DNA of 64,000 nucleotides from Lachnospiraceae bacterium (lineage in GTDB: Bacteria; Bacillota; Clostridia; Lachnospirales; Lachnospiraceae). The notes beneath the pieces are model-generated. The model saw nothing but the letters and a program-made list of their open reading frames with translations. It did no database searches and was not told where the DNA came from. Shown piece after piece: positions 9,840-17,975 of the stretch (positions are counted from its first letter, which is position 1; each line of letters begins with the position of its first letter). Where the stretch lies: the NCBI GenBank assembly GCA_910575275.1, contig CAJTEE010000003.1, forward strand, positions 278,261 through 342,260, given 5' to 3'. The translations under genes and the position numbers were made by a program.

Positions 9840-10191
9840 GTATTCCACGGAAAAGCCGGGAACAGCCGATGGTTACAGACCCGGGAGGAAAAGCTTTGCC
9901 CATGGGAGTGGCGGCAATTTTTCTACAAGAAGGACGGTACAGGCAGAGTTTCCAAAGGGCAAATGGATCCTGGATCGTACAGGCTGGTATGCGGATCCGG
10001 TCGGAAGCTGGTACTACCTGCATCCGACGGCCGACGGGACACGCGGACATATGTATACCGGCTGGCATCTTCTTGACGGAAAATACTACTATTGCTTTGC
10101 CGATTCGGGGCGGCTGTATGTAGACTGCGTGACACCTGACGGATATATGTTCAATGCGGCTGGGGTCCGGGAGGGGTGTCTATTCCCATAA
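9840..10191 (+). pseudogene. Remnant of a cell-wall-binding-repeat protein
   Basis: One frame gives EWRQFFYKKDGTGRVSKG. After a one-base shift near 9955 another gives KWILDRTGWYADPVGSWYYL, then MYTGWHLLDGKYYY and VTPDGYMFNAAGV, ending at TAA 10189-10191. The Trp/Tyr/Gly spacing is that of choline-binding or CW-type repeats. The same repeat style is seen in the intact secreted proteins at 43.7-47.5 kb. No signal peptide or N-terminal domain remains. A bidirectional terminator follows 12 bases later. Confidence 0.72.
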
Positions 10192-10203
10192 GAGAACACG
10201 AAA

Positions 10204-10248
10204 AAGCCGGCGGAAGCGGTATAAAAACGCTTCGCCGGCAGTTTTTTT
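10204..10248. terminator. Bidirectional intrinsic terminator
   Basis: Stem arms GCCGGCGGAAGCG (10206-10218) and CGCTTCGCCGGC (10228-10239), with one bulge. T7 follows on the plus strand and T5 on the minus strand. It separates the decayed region from the convergent oxidoreductase/TRAP operon. Confidence 0.88.
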
Positions 10249-10268
10249 ATAAAACGAGAAGGGGATTT

Positions 10269-10299
10269 GTAACAGTTCGGACGTCGTCTGAACTGTTAC
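10269..10299. repeat. 31-bp dispersed palindrome (GTAACAGTTC...GAACTGTTAC), copy 1
   Basis: A near-perfect 31-bp palindrome with 10-bp arms GTAACAGTTC and GAACTGTTAC, just after the stop of the minus-strand oxidoreductase gene. It differs from the copy at 40665-40695 by a single central base. Related elements occur at 30097, 30952 and 47594. Their function is unknown; they may act as RNA hairpins or REP-like elements. Confidence 0.85.
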
Positions 10300-10304
10300 G
10301 GGGA

Positions 10305-11462
10305 TTATTTCCCCATATCCCGCCCCAGCGTGATCTCCGTTGACGCAAAATTCTCGATGCTTTTTGTCTTCTCGAAAAAGTGCGGCATTTTCTGTACCAT
10401 CGTCTCCTTCCGGTAGAAGTCGTCGTCCTCTTGGATCGGGAGCGTGACGGTCTGTCGGAGAGCGGAGGATTTGTAGATGGCCATGATCAGCTCGATGGTC
10501 TTTCGGCCTTCTGTTCCGTCCGTCAGGAGAGGTTCTTTTCCCTCAATGGCGAGAAGCAGATTTTTGATCTGTGCTGGATGGCCCTCAAGCGCAAGCTCGG
10601 GGATGGAGTGGTAGACGGAATCAAGCTCCTTTTCCCGGGCTTCGTCACGTTTGGGGAAGCCGTTTGGGAGAGGAGCGGCAGCCGCCGGGCTCCAGGGGAT
10701 GCTTAAGCGGCCCTTTTCGGTCTGGAACACGATCTCCTGTGCCTCGCCGTAGTCCACGATGGAGGTACCGATATGCGCGAACGCGTTCGGATATTCGAGG
10801 ATCGCCATCCCGACATCCTCCAGCTCGGAATTCGGATGTCCCACGTTTTTCATGACTGCCGTGACGGTGTCGGGCATGCCGAGCATCCACAAAAGCAGAT
10901 CAATATGATGGACCGAATGGCTCGTAAAGGAACCTCCGCACTCCGAATCCCAGGTCCCTCTCCACCACAGATCATAATAGTTTTCCCCACGCCACCAGAG
11001 GGAATTCACGACGGCGTGCAGGACCCTTCCTCCGACTCCGTCCCGGAGCATTTGATGGATTCTCTGCATGGGCGTCTTAAAGCGATTCTGGCAGACGACG
11101 CTTAAAAGCTTTCCGGAGCGTTTGGAAGCGGCGAGCATCTGGTCACACTCCTCGAGGGAGTTCGCCATCGGCTTCTCCACAAGGACATGGCAGCCGGCCT
11201 CCATGGCCTCAATGGCAGTCTTTGCATGGGCGGAGGGGGGGAGGCAGACGGAGACAAGATCAATGCCTTCTGCCCGGATGGCCTCCTCCATGGTCTTATA
11301 GGCCTTTGCCTGTGAAAGATTCTTATTTTTGATGAGCTCCCGGGCTTTTTCTACGTACAGGTCACAGACCGCACATACCTGACATAACTTGGGAAAGCTG
11401 CGAAAGGCTTCCGCCTGGACGCCGGCAATCGCACCGGCTCCGATGATTGCTACGTTGATCAT
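10305..11462 (-). CDS. Gfo/Idh/MocA family oxidoreductase
   Basis: A 385-residue NAD(P)-dependent dehydrogenase-type protein acting on a sugar, inositol or sugar acid. The N-terminal Rossmann motif is VAIIGAGAIAG. VSVCLPPSAHA and the family EKP motif (HVLVEKPMANS) follow. The conserved His region SHSVHHIDLLLWMLG lies in the C-terminal alpha/beta domain. Its start overlaps the upstream oxidoreductase stop by 4 bases (ATGA at 11459-11462), so the two are translationally coupled. It is last in a minus-strand run reading dctP-dctQ-dctM-Gfo-Gfo, which suggests it works on the substrate imported by the TRAP system. The exact substrate cannot be read from sequence. Confidence 0.92.
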   Translation of the reverse strand: MINVAIIGAGAIAGVQAEAFRSFPKLCQVCAVCDLYVEKARELIKNKNLSQAKAYKTMEEAIRAEGIDLVSVCLPPSAHAKTAIEAMEAGCHVLVEKPMANSLEECDQMLAASKRSGKLLSVVCQNRFKTPMQRIHQMLRDGVGGRVLHAVVNSLWWRGENYYDLWWRGTWDSECGGSFTSHSVHHIDLLLWMLGMPDTVTAVMKNVGHPNSELEDVGMAILEYPNAFAHIGTSIVDYGEAQEIVFQTEKGRLSIPWSPAAAAPLPNGFPKRDEAREKELDSVYHSIPELALEGHPAQIKNLLLAIEGKEPLLTDGTEGRKTIELIMAIYKSSALRQTVTLPIQEDDDFYRKETMVQKMPHFFEKTKSIENFASTEITLGRDMGK

Positions 11463-12547
11463 ACTCTCTCCTGTCTGATTCGGACTGCCGCCTCCTGGGC
11501 ACGGATCGCCAGCTCGATCGCTTTGAATTCGATTTCCTGATCATAGGCGGCTGCGGTGCCGTCGAGGCAGTCACGGATCAACTGTCCAAAGAAAGGAAAA
11601 CCGGCCTGGCCCGCAGCCTGGATATGCCGTTCTCCCTCGTGATTTACGAGATAGAGATGGTCTCCTTCCTTGTCTCTTGCAACGTCGATATATTTGCGGA
11701 TCTCGATGTATCCGTCGGAGCCGACGATGAGCGTTCGCCCATCCCCCCAGGCGCCCAGCCCGTCAGGGGTAAACCAGTCCAGCCTTGCATAGGCGGCGGC
11801 CCCGTTATTTAAGGTCAGCATCATATCACCGAAATCCTCAAAATCGGGATACTGTGCATGCTTAAAATTGGCAGTCCGGCTCTTTTCGACCACGGCGTCC
11901 GAAGCACCCGCATAGATGAGCATCTGTTCGATCTGGTGGCAGCCGATATCCACGAGGATGCCGCCATAACGCTTCCGGTCAAAAAACCATTCGGGCCTTG
12001 TGGCAGGCGAGAGGCGGTGGGGGCCGAAACCGCTTACACTGATCACATCGCCGATTGCCCTTTCCTGCAAAAGTTTTTGGGCATATACGGCCGATTCCAC
12101 GTGGCGCCTTTCACTGTAGTAGACCGCATATTTGCGTTTGGTGTACTGTACAGCCTCGCGCGCACGAGCCAGCTCATCTGCCGTAATAAGCGGGGGCTTG
12201 TCGGCAAAGTAGTCTTTTCCGTGCTCCATGGCTTCGATGCCGAGGCGGCAGCGCTCATCAGGCACGGAGGCCGACATGATCAGCCGTATACGGTCGTTTT
12301 CCAGAATTTCCTCCTTACAGCGCGCGGCCCTCACACCGTCATAGCGCTTACAGTAGGCTTCCACCTTCTGCGGGTCGGGATCATACACAAGGGCCAGCGA
12401 AGCGCCTGCCTCTAAGAGCCCGTTGCTCATCCCGAAGATATGGCCATGGTCCAGGCCGATGACGCCCACAAGAAATTCATTTTTCCCACATACGGGCGCG
12501 GATTTCCCCATCGGGGCATAATTTTGTCCGTCTGATTTGATCTGCAT
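11459..12547 (-). CDS. Gfo/Idh/MocA family oxidoreductase (second paralogue)
   Basis: A 362-residue relative of the neighbouring oxidoreductase, with a less canonical N-terminus: about 25 residues precede FLVGVIGLDHGHIFGMSNGL in place of the usual GxGxxG at residue ~8. The family EKP motif is changed to ADKPPLIT, and GGILVDIGCHQIEQMLIYAG carries the conserved D-x-x-x-H region. The altered nucleotide-binding loop (GLDHGH) resembles a subgroup of Idh-like enzymes. Altered specificity is inference. It overlaps the next gene by 4 bases and lies 25 bases after dctM, in the same operon. Confidence 0.88.
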   Translation of the reverse strand: MQIKSDGQNYAPMGKSAPVCGKNEFLVGVIGLDHGHIFGMSNGLLEAGASLALVYDPDPQKVEAYCKRYDGVRAARCKEEILENDRIRLIMSASVPDERCRLGIEAMEHGKDYFADKPPLITADELARAREAVQYTKRKYAVYYSERRHVESAVYAQKLLQERAIGDVISVSGFGPHRLSPATRPEWFFDRKRYGGILVDIGCHQIEQMLIYAGASDAVVEKSRTANFKHAQYPDFEDFGDMMLTLNNGAAAYARLDWFTPDGLGAWGDGRTLIVGSDGYIEIRKYIDVARDKEGDHLYLVNHEGERHIQAAGQAGFPFFGQLIRDCLDGTAAAYDQEIEFKAIELAIRAQEAAVRIRQERV

Positions 12548-12572
12548 CGTATTGTTCCTTTCCGGCTTTTTG

Positions 12573-13853
12573 TCAGCCCATCAGTCCGGGCAGGAAGGTC
12601 ACAAGGCCCGGGAAGATATAGATCAGGAGGATCGCAAACAGGATGACTGCGATATACGGCATCAAGGGCTTCACACTCTTTTCCAGAGGCAGGCCGGCCA
12701 CGCCGCAGGCAATAAACAAAAACGTTCCGACCGGAGGCGTGATCGCGCCGATCTGCATGATGATGATCATGATGATCCCGTAATGGATCGGATCAAACCC
12801 GAAGGCGTTCCCGATTGCCACGACGATGCCGCCAAACATGGCGACGATGATCGTAGGATCGAGAAAGCAGCCCAGGATCATAAACACGATGACGAGGAAT
12901 AAGGTGGCCAGATGACGGTTTTTCAGCGTGTTGACGGCAAAGGCCAGCACCTCGTTCTGAAGCTGCATGCGGACCAGGACGTTTGCCAAAACGCCTGCCG
13001 CAGCGATCGTCATGAACACGACGGCAGTGGTGACGGCCGAACTGATCAGGATATCCGGGAAGTCCTTAAGCTTTAACTTTTTTGAGATAAAAAATCCATA
13101 AAAAAGACTGTAGGCGATGGCGAGCACGCCAGATTCCGTAGGCGTAACAAAACCAAAAACGATCCCGCACAGGATAATGAGCGGAGTGATCAGAGCGCCG
13201 ATGGAGTCTAAGGAGGTACGGATAAAGCTTTTGAGTGAAAACGGAGTGATCGGGATATTATAACCGCGTTTCCGATATTCCACGTAGTTGACACCGCATT
13301 GGAACAGCACGATCAAAACGCCTGGCAGATATCCGCCCAAAAAGAGTTTGGCGACCGGCGTCTCCGTATAGAAGGAGTACAGGATCATGATAATGCTGGG
13401 CGGGATAATGGGGCTTAACATGGAGGAGCCGGCCGTCACCGCGACGGCATAGTCCTTGTCATAGCCCTGTTTTTCCATGGCTGGGATCAGCATGCCGCCG
13501 ATGGCGGAGGCGTCCGCCGCCCCGGAGCCCTGGATGCCGCCGAACAGCATGGAGGTAATGATATTCACGTAGCCTAATCCGCCCTTGAACTGTCCGACGG
13601 CCGCATTTGCGAAGCCGACCAGCTTATCGGTGATTTGAGCCTTTCCCATGATATTGCCGGCGAGGACAAAAAACGGGATCGCCATCAGGGAAAAGGAATT
13701 GATACTGCCAAACAGCCGGATTGTGACGAGAGAAAACGGGATATCCATTGTCACGACGAAGATAATTGCGGTCATCAGGGTCGCCATAAAGATAGGAAAG
13801 CCCAGGAAAATAAATAAAAGAAGTACGACAAATACAAGCAGCGCCTGAATCAT
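12573..13853 (-). CDS. dctM: TRAP transporter large permease
   Basis: The 12-TM subunit of a tripartite ATP-independent periplasmic-type transporter, which takes up an organic or sugar acid using an ion gradient. An upstream in-frame extension exists, but the ATG at 13853 gives the family N-terminus MIQALLVFVVLLLFIFLGFP. It overlaps dctQ by 4 bases (ATGA), which sets the start. Length 426 residues, normal for DctM. Hydrophobic segments run throughout, with GSGAADASAIGGMLIPAM and SPIIPPSIIMILY, typical of the family. It is cotranscribed with dctQ, dctP and two oxidoreductases. Confidence 0.94.
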   Translation of the reverse strand: MIQALLVFVVLLLFIFLGFPIFMATLMTAIIFVVTMDIPFSLVTIRLFGSINSFSLMAIPFFVLAGNIMGKAQITDKLVGFANAAVGQFKGGLGYVNIITSMLFGGIQGSGAADASAIGGMLIPAMEKQGYDKDYAVAVTAGSSMLSPIIPPSIIMILYSFYTETPVAKLFLGGYLPGVLIVLFQCGVNYVEYRKRGYNIPITPFSLKSFIRTSLDSIGALITPLIILCGIVFGFVTPTESGVLAIAYSLFYGFFISKKLKLKDFPDILISSAVTTAVVFMTIAAAGVLANVLVRMQLQNEVLAFAVNTLKNRHLATLFLVIVFMILGCFLDPTIIVAMFGGIVVAIGNAFGFDPIHYGIIMIIIMQIGAITPPVGTFLFIACGVAGLPLEKSVKPLMPYIAVILFAILLIYIFPGLVTFLPGLMG

Positions 13854-14344
13854 TGGAGGTCCCCCTTTCCCGGATTTTTTCTGAACAGCACGCGAAGATA
13901 TTCCATAATCAACAGGGCGCATCCGACAGGGATGGAGGCATAAAACCATGCGATCGAGAGGTCGGGCAGGTTTTGGAGCATGGTTTTTGTACTGTTCATG
14001 GTATAAAAGATCCCTTCTCTTGTGACGGCAGCCAGCGCAAGGATGACGACGACGGTCGCCGCCTTTTGGGCGACCATGACTTGGGCGGGCTTTAAAAATT
14101 TATTCAGGAAAAATTCCACGCTGAGATGGGAGTTGCTTTTGACGCCCACGCTCGCGGCGAGAAAGGCGACCCAGATCGCGGTCAGCCGTACGATCTCGTC
14201 GCCCCAGGCAAAGGGCTTTAAATCGGCCGACGTGAAATACCTGAGGATGATCTGTAGGAGGCTTAAACAGATGATGCTGCCAAGCAGCACGATGATGGCG
14301 CAGGTCCGGATCTTATCTAACAGGTTGTATAATTTTGCAAACAT
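13850..14344 (-). CDS. dctQ: TRAP transporter small permease
   Basis: A 164-residue, four-TM subunit that pairs with DctM in the membrane. The N-terminal segment LYNLLDKIRTCAIIVLLGSIICLSL-type TM1 and the motif AWGDEIVRLTAIWVAFLAAS are characteristic of DctQ. Its stop overlaps the dctM start. It lies ~95 bases after dctP, with a hairpin in the gap, a common arrangement when the binding protein must be made in excess. Confidence 0.92.
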   Translation of the reverse strand: MFAKLYNLLDKIRTCAIIVLLGSIICLSLLQIILRYFTSADLKPFAWGDEIVRLTAIWVAFLAASVGVKSNSHLSVEFFLNKFLKPAQVMVAQKAATVVVILALAAVTREGIFYTMNSTKTMLQNLPDLSIAWFYASIPVGCALLIMEYLRVLFRKNPGKGDLQ

Positions 14345-14380
14345 GCAGTCCTCCTTAAAATCGGCTTAAGATTTTAAGAA

Positions 14381-14421
14381 GCTGCCGTACCCCGCGGCCG
14401 TACAGGCCCGGATGCGGCAGC
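14381..14421 (-). promoter_or_regulatory. Intercistronic hairpin between dctP and dctQ
   Basis: Arms GCTGCCG (14381-14387) and CGGCAGC (14415-14421) bracket a GC-rich loop. No T run follows on the minus strand, so partial attenuation or 3'-end protection of dctP mRNA is more likely than full termination. The role is inference. Confidence 0.5.
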
Positions 14422-14438
14422 CCTCTGTAACTTACGAA

Positions 14439-15524
14439 TTATTTTTTGAGCTCGATGATCTGGTCGATAAAGGAATTCCAGTTGTCACCCTTCTGGCGGT
14501 ATTCATCCAGCATGGGAGCACAGGCCTCGACCCATTTGTCAAGGTCGGAAAGCTCCGTAATTGTGACGCCTTCAGCCTTCATGGCTTCCAGAGCCTTCTC
14601 ATTGTCGCTGTCGTCAAGCGAATCCTGGAAAGCCTCTGTCTCGTCAACGGCGTCCTTGATCACCTGCTGCAGATCCTCGGGAAGGGACTTAAACCAGTTG
14701 TCATTGAAGTAGAACTGGATGCAGGCCATGCAGTGATTCGTGATGGCCAGGTTCTTGGCGTTGTCCTGGAACTTCATGGAGTTGATCATGGAAGGAGAAG
14801 CTTCCATGCCGTCCATAACCTTCGTCTGGAGCGCCGTGTACACCTCATTCCAGTCCATGGTGGTGCCGGAAGCGCCGAGGGCGTCAAACATGGAGATATA
14901 GACGGCGTTCGGTCCCCTCATCTTCAGGCCCTTCATGTCCTCAAGCTTTGTGACGGGAGCCACAGTCAGCATGTCTCTGGAGCCCATGGACATGGTGCCG
15001 TAGGTGTAGAAGCCGTACTGGCTTAAGCGGTTGTTGACCTCATCCTCCATGGCACGAGTGATCTCGCGGTACTGTTCGTTGCTGTCAAACAGGAAGGGGA
15101 ACTCGTACATCTGAAGCTCCGGAACCCATACACCGGGTCCGGTGCCGGGCGCTGCCAGGACTAACTCCAGAGCCCCTGCCTGACACATCTCAACCTGCTC
15201 GGACTGGCTTCCGAGCTCGCTGCCGAAGTTAGCAGTCGTTTTGATGCGTCCGTCTGATTTTTCTTCCACGGTCTTACAGAAAAATTCCAGGGCCTGCCCG
15301 ATCGTGCCTGTCTGGGCCTGATTGGTCGTGCTGCGAAGCTCATAGACCTTGCCGTCGTCAGAGGGCTTGGCGGCTTCGGCGGTCGTTTCCGACGCGGCCT
15401 GGGCGGTGGTCTGTGCTTCGGTCGCCGCCTGTGTGACAGCAGGCGCGCTTTCCTTTGGGGAACAGCCTGCAAAACATGAGACGGCAGCCAGAACGGCGGC
15501 GGTCAGCAGAATTTTTTTCTTCAT
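14439..15524 (-). CDS. dctP: TRAP transporter substrate-binding lipoprotein
   Basis: A 361-residue extracytoplasmic binding protein. The signal peptide ends in a lipobox (AAVSCFAGCS), so it is anchored to the outer face of the membrane through Cys. A low-complexity Ala/Thr-rich linker (residues ~25-52) follows. The DctP domain then includes LGSQSEQVEMCQAGALEL, LKMRGPNAVYISMFDALGAS and WNEVYTALQTKVMDGMEAS, with the family arginine in MRGP. AAGGAG precedes ATG at 15524. It is first gene of the TRAP/oxidoreductase operon and faces the divergent AraC gene, its probable regulator. The ligand is unknown; a sugar acid would suit the oxidoreductases. Confidence 0.94.
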   Translation of the reverse strand: MKKKILLTAAVLAAVSCFAGCSPKESAPAVTQAATEAQTTAQAASETTAEAAKPSDDGKVYELRSTTNQAQTGTIGQALEFFCKTVEEKSDGRIKTTANFGSELGSQSEQVEMCQAGALELVLAAPGTGPGVWVPELQMYEFPFLFDSNEQYREITRAMEDEVNNRLSQYGFYTYGTMSMGSRDMLTVAPVTKLEDMKGLKMRGPNAVYISMFDALGASGTTMDWNEVYTALQTKVMDGMEASPSMINSMKFQDNAKNLAITNHCMACIQFYFNDNWFKSLPEDLQQVIKDAVDETEAFQDSLDDSDNEKALEAMKAEGVTITELSDLDKWVEACAPMLDEYRQKGDNWNSFIDQIIELKK

Positions 15525-15579
15525 ACGTTTCCTTCTCCTTTTAAATGTTTACTAAAATAGTTACAATTTTTGCTCTGCT

Positions 15580-15614
15580 ATTATAACATTTTACCAACTT
15601 TACCACGATGGTAA
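15580..15614 (-). promoter_or_regulatory. dctP promoter -10 and a TTACCA-CGA-TGGTAA operator-like palindrome
   Basis: On the minus strand TATAAT (15580-15585) is preceded by TG one base upstream (extended -10). No good -35 is present. Instead, a perfect palindrome TTACCA/CGA/TGGTAA (15600-15614) and an extra half site TTACCA (15591-15596) occupy the -35 region. This fits a regulator-dependent promoter. The neighbouring AraC protein or a GntR/LacI-type factor could bind. Confidence 0.6.
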
Positions 15615-15707
15615 TACCTGCTTTATACATTGTGAATACTGTCCTTTATATGCAATATGTTTCAAATATCCGGAAAAATAAAAAGGCATGTGGACTTGGG
15701 CTTTTTG

Positions 15708-15716
15708 TGCTATAAT
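15708..15716 (+). promoter_or_regulatory. Extended -10 promoter for the AraC-type gene
   Basis: TGCTATAAT at 15708-15716 (TG, one base, TATAAT), with only a weak -35, about 65 bases before the regulator start. Confidence 0.55.
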
Positions 15717-15780
15717 CATAAGAAATAAACGAAAAAATGCTGGTTTTTAACAGCCTCCGAAACTTTGGATCAAGAAAGGA

Positions 15781-16668
15781 ATGAATAACAGGATGTCAAA
15801 ACTTCATTTTACGGCGCATCTGTATTATCTGGACGAGGATTACCGGATTTTTACGTATTACGATACGAACAAGGATAAAATCTATAAGCATATGCATGAT
15901 TTTTATGAGATCTACAGGCTGGTCTCGGGACATGTCAAGTATTTTACAGCGGGAAATTCCTTTTATCTGACGCCGGGAGACTTTCTGTTTATCAACCGGC
16001 ATCAGGAACATTTTCCGGAGGTGCTGGATTTTTCCGAACCGTATGAGCGGATGGCGCTCCACGTTTCCCCGGATACGCTTAAAGAATTGTCCTGCGACGG
16101 AATTGACCTGACCGCCATTTTTTCCCAAAATGAATTCAAGGTATATCACTATCCGGTCGCGATTGAAAAGCAGATCAATTCCTATTATAGTCAGTTGAGC
16201 CGGCTGTACGACGGGCCGGATATATATGGAAGGAAAATTTTGGGGAGGAGCCTTTTGGCCTCCTTGTTTGTCCTGCTGACGCAGCATATGGATACGCCTT
16301 CCGTGTATTCGTTTGATAAATCCAATAAAAATATGCAGATCATGTCTATAACGGAGCAGTATATCCGGAATCATTTAGACGAGAAGATCCGGATCGGAGA
16401 TCTGGCGGAGTATCTGTTTATGAACCAGTATTATTTCATGCATCAGTTTAAGGAGCTGTCCGGGATGTCGGTCTACCAGTTTATACAGAAGGTAAGGATC
16501 GACGCGTTAAAAGAGCGGGTGGAGCAGGGCGCGAACCTTATGGAAGCGGCGCAGAGCTGTGGATTTGGGGATTATTCGAATTTTTACCGGTACTTTAAAC
16601 GGGAGTTCGGATGCAGCCCTAGGGAGTATTTTTCGGGAAAGGACACCTGCTGCCCGTTCCGGGACTGA
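15781..16668 (+). CDS. AraC family transcriptional regulator
   Basis: A cytoplasmic regulator of 295 residues: an N-terminal cupin-like sensing domain (HMHDFYEIYRLVSG, then LTPGDFLFINRHQEHFP) and a C-terminal pair of helix-turn-helix motifs (IRIGDLAEYLFMNQYYFMHQFKELSG and LMEAAQSCGFGDYSNFYRYFKREFGCSP). The cupin half suggests sugar sensing. The start is uncertain: ATG 15781 is only one base from AAAGGA, so ATG 15793 (MSKLHF) may be used. Divergent orientation from dctP, 256 bases apart, suggests it controls the TRAP operon. Confidence 0.92.
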   Translation: MNNRMSKLHFTAHLYYLDEDYRIFTYYDTNKDKIYKHMHDFYEIYRLVSGHVKYFTAGNSFYLTPGDFLFINRHQEHFPEVLDFSEPYERMALHVSPDTLKELSCDGIDLTAIFSQNEFKVYHYPVAIEKQINSYYSQLSRLYDGPDIYGRKILGRSLLASLFVLLTQHMDTPSVYSFDKSNKNMQIMSITEQYIRNHLDEKIRIGDLAEYLFMNQYYFMHQFKELSGMSVYQFIQKVRIDALKERVEQGANLMEAAQSCGFGDYSNFYRYFKREFGCSPREYFSGKDTCCPFRD

Positions 16669-16808
16669 GCCTGCACTACCTGGCTCCTGGCCGGTCCATC
16701 AGGCCGGCAGGAACAGATATTTTCTGATTGTAGTTTACTTTTGCGGCCGGGGCTGGTATTATTTGATTGAAAAAGAATGCGGATAGCAAGGAAAGGAGCG
16801 TTGCAGGG

Positions 16809-16928
16809 AATGCGTTGCAAAAAAGGCCTGAGGCCATTGTGTTTGCCGGGCCGAATGGATCTGGAAAGAGTGATACTATCAATGCGGATAAAATCATGAA
16901 AAATTTGACAGAGGGGGAGCGGATATGA
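16809..16928 (+). pseudogene. Zeta-toxin-like P-loop fragment
   Basis: A short frame reads EAIVFAGPNGSGKSDTINADKIMKN and stops at 16926-16928, overlapping the start of the next gene. VFAGPNGSGKS is the Walker A of zeta-toxin-like kinases, but only ~40 of ~200 residues remain. No start codon with a ribosome site is evident in this frame. I treat it as a truncated remnant whose 3' end now supplies the glycosidase ribosome site. Confidence 0.55.
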
Positions 16929-17953
16929 GAAGATTTGTCACTGTCTTTCTGTGCTGTATGCTGCTCATGGGCCGGGCGGTCGGCGCGGTATATGCGGCTG
17001 AACAGGGGCCTGGGTATGAGAGGCAACAGGCCGCGCAGCAGAATGAGCCGGAGACTCCGCTTGCAAAAAACGGCAGGCTGCGGGTTGAAAAGACGGCCCT
17101 TGTGAATGAAAAAGGTGAGCCGGTTCTTTTAAAGGGCGTCAGCACGCACGGGATCAACTGGTTTCCGGACTATGTCAATGCTTCTGCGTTTTTGACGCTG
17201 CGCGATGAATGGGGCGTGAACTGTGTCCGCCTGGCGATGTATACGGAGGAGTATAACGGCTACTGCGCGGGAGGGGACAAGGAAGCCTTAAAAGCCGTGA
17301 TCGACCGGGGCGTGAAGGCGGCTGCTGATCTGGGAATGTATGTGATCATTGACTGGCACATTTTAAGCGACGGAGACCCCAGGAAAAACCAGGCGCAGGC
17401 GGTGGAGTTTTTCGGGGAGCTTGCGGCGCGGTATCGGGATCAGAAGCATGTGCTTTATGAGATCTGCAACGAGCCGAACGGTGGTGTTTCCTGGGCGGAT
17501 ATAAAGGGTTATGCGCAGACGGTAATCGGTGTGATCCGGTCACAGGATCCGGAAAGTGTGATCCTTGTGGGTACGCCTACCTGGTCACAGGACGTGGATG
17601 TTGTGGCGGAAAGCCCGCTTGAGAGTGTTTCCAATGTGCTGTATACATTCCATTTTTATGCGGCGACCCATGGGGAGGCGTACCGCGCAAAGGTGGAGAA
17701 GGCGGTCGAAAGGGGCCTTCCGGTCTTTGTCAGCGAGTTTGGGATTTCGGAGGCCTCCGGGAACGGACGGCTCGATACGGCCGAGGGGGACCGCTGGATT
17801 GCGTTTTTGAAGCAGCATGGAATCGGGTATGTCTGCTGGAATCTTTCCAACAAGGCGGAGAGCTGTGCCCTTATCAAGAGTGAATGCCAAAAAACAGGGG
17901 CGTTTGAGACGGGGGATCTGTCGGCTTTTGGCCTTTGGTTCCGGGAAAAATAG
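16925..17953 (+). CDS. Secreted glycoside hydrolase family 5 (cellulase-like)
   Basis: A 342-residue endo-glucanase-type enzyme exported by an N-terminal signal peptide (VFLCCMLLMGRAVGAVYA, cleavage likely after AVYA). The catalytic acid/base is Glu183 in YEICNEPNG and the nucleophile is Glu271 in VFVSEFGIS. STHGINWFPDYV and VIIDWHILSDGDP carry the usual GH5 substrate-site residues. There is no carbohydrate-binding or anchoring module, so it is probably released. GAGGGGGAG at 16911-16919 sets the ATG. Likely activity on beta-1,4-glucans; mannanase or other GH5 activities cannot be excluded. Confidence 0.93.
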   Translation: MRRFVTVFLCCMLLMGRAVGAVYAAEQGPGYERQQAAQQNEPETPLAKNGRLRVEKTALVNEKGEPVLLKGVSTHGINWFPDYVNASAFLTLRDEWGVNCVRLAMYTEEYNGYCAGGDKEALKAVIDRGVKAAADLGMYVIIDWHILSDGDPRKNQAQAVEFFGELAARYRDQKHVLYEICNEPNGGVSWADIKGYAQTVIGVIRSQDPESVILVGTPTWSQDVDVVAESPLESVSNVLYTFHFYAATHGEAYRAKVEKAVERGLPVFVSEFGISEASGNGRLDTAEGDRWIAFLKQHGIGYVCWNLSNKAESCALIKSECQKTGAFETGDLSAFGLWFREK

Positions 17954-17975
17954 GAAAACGTGGAGGAAACGAGAG

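Noticed and set aside
13854..13949. N-terminal extension of dctM
   Set aside because: The extension overlaps dctQ and is not hydrophobic; the ATGA overlap and family N-terminus support 13853.
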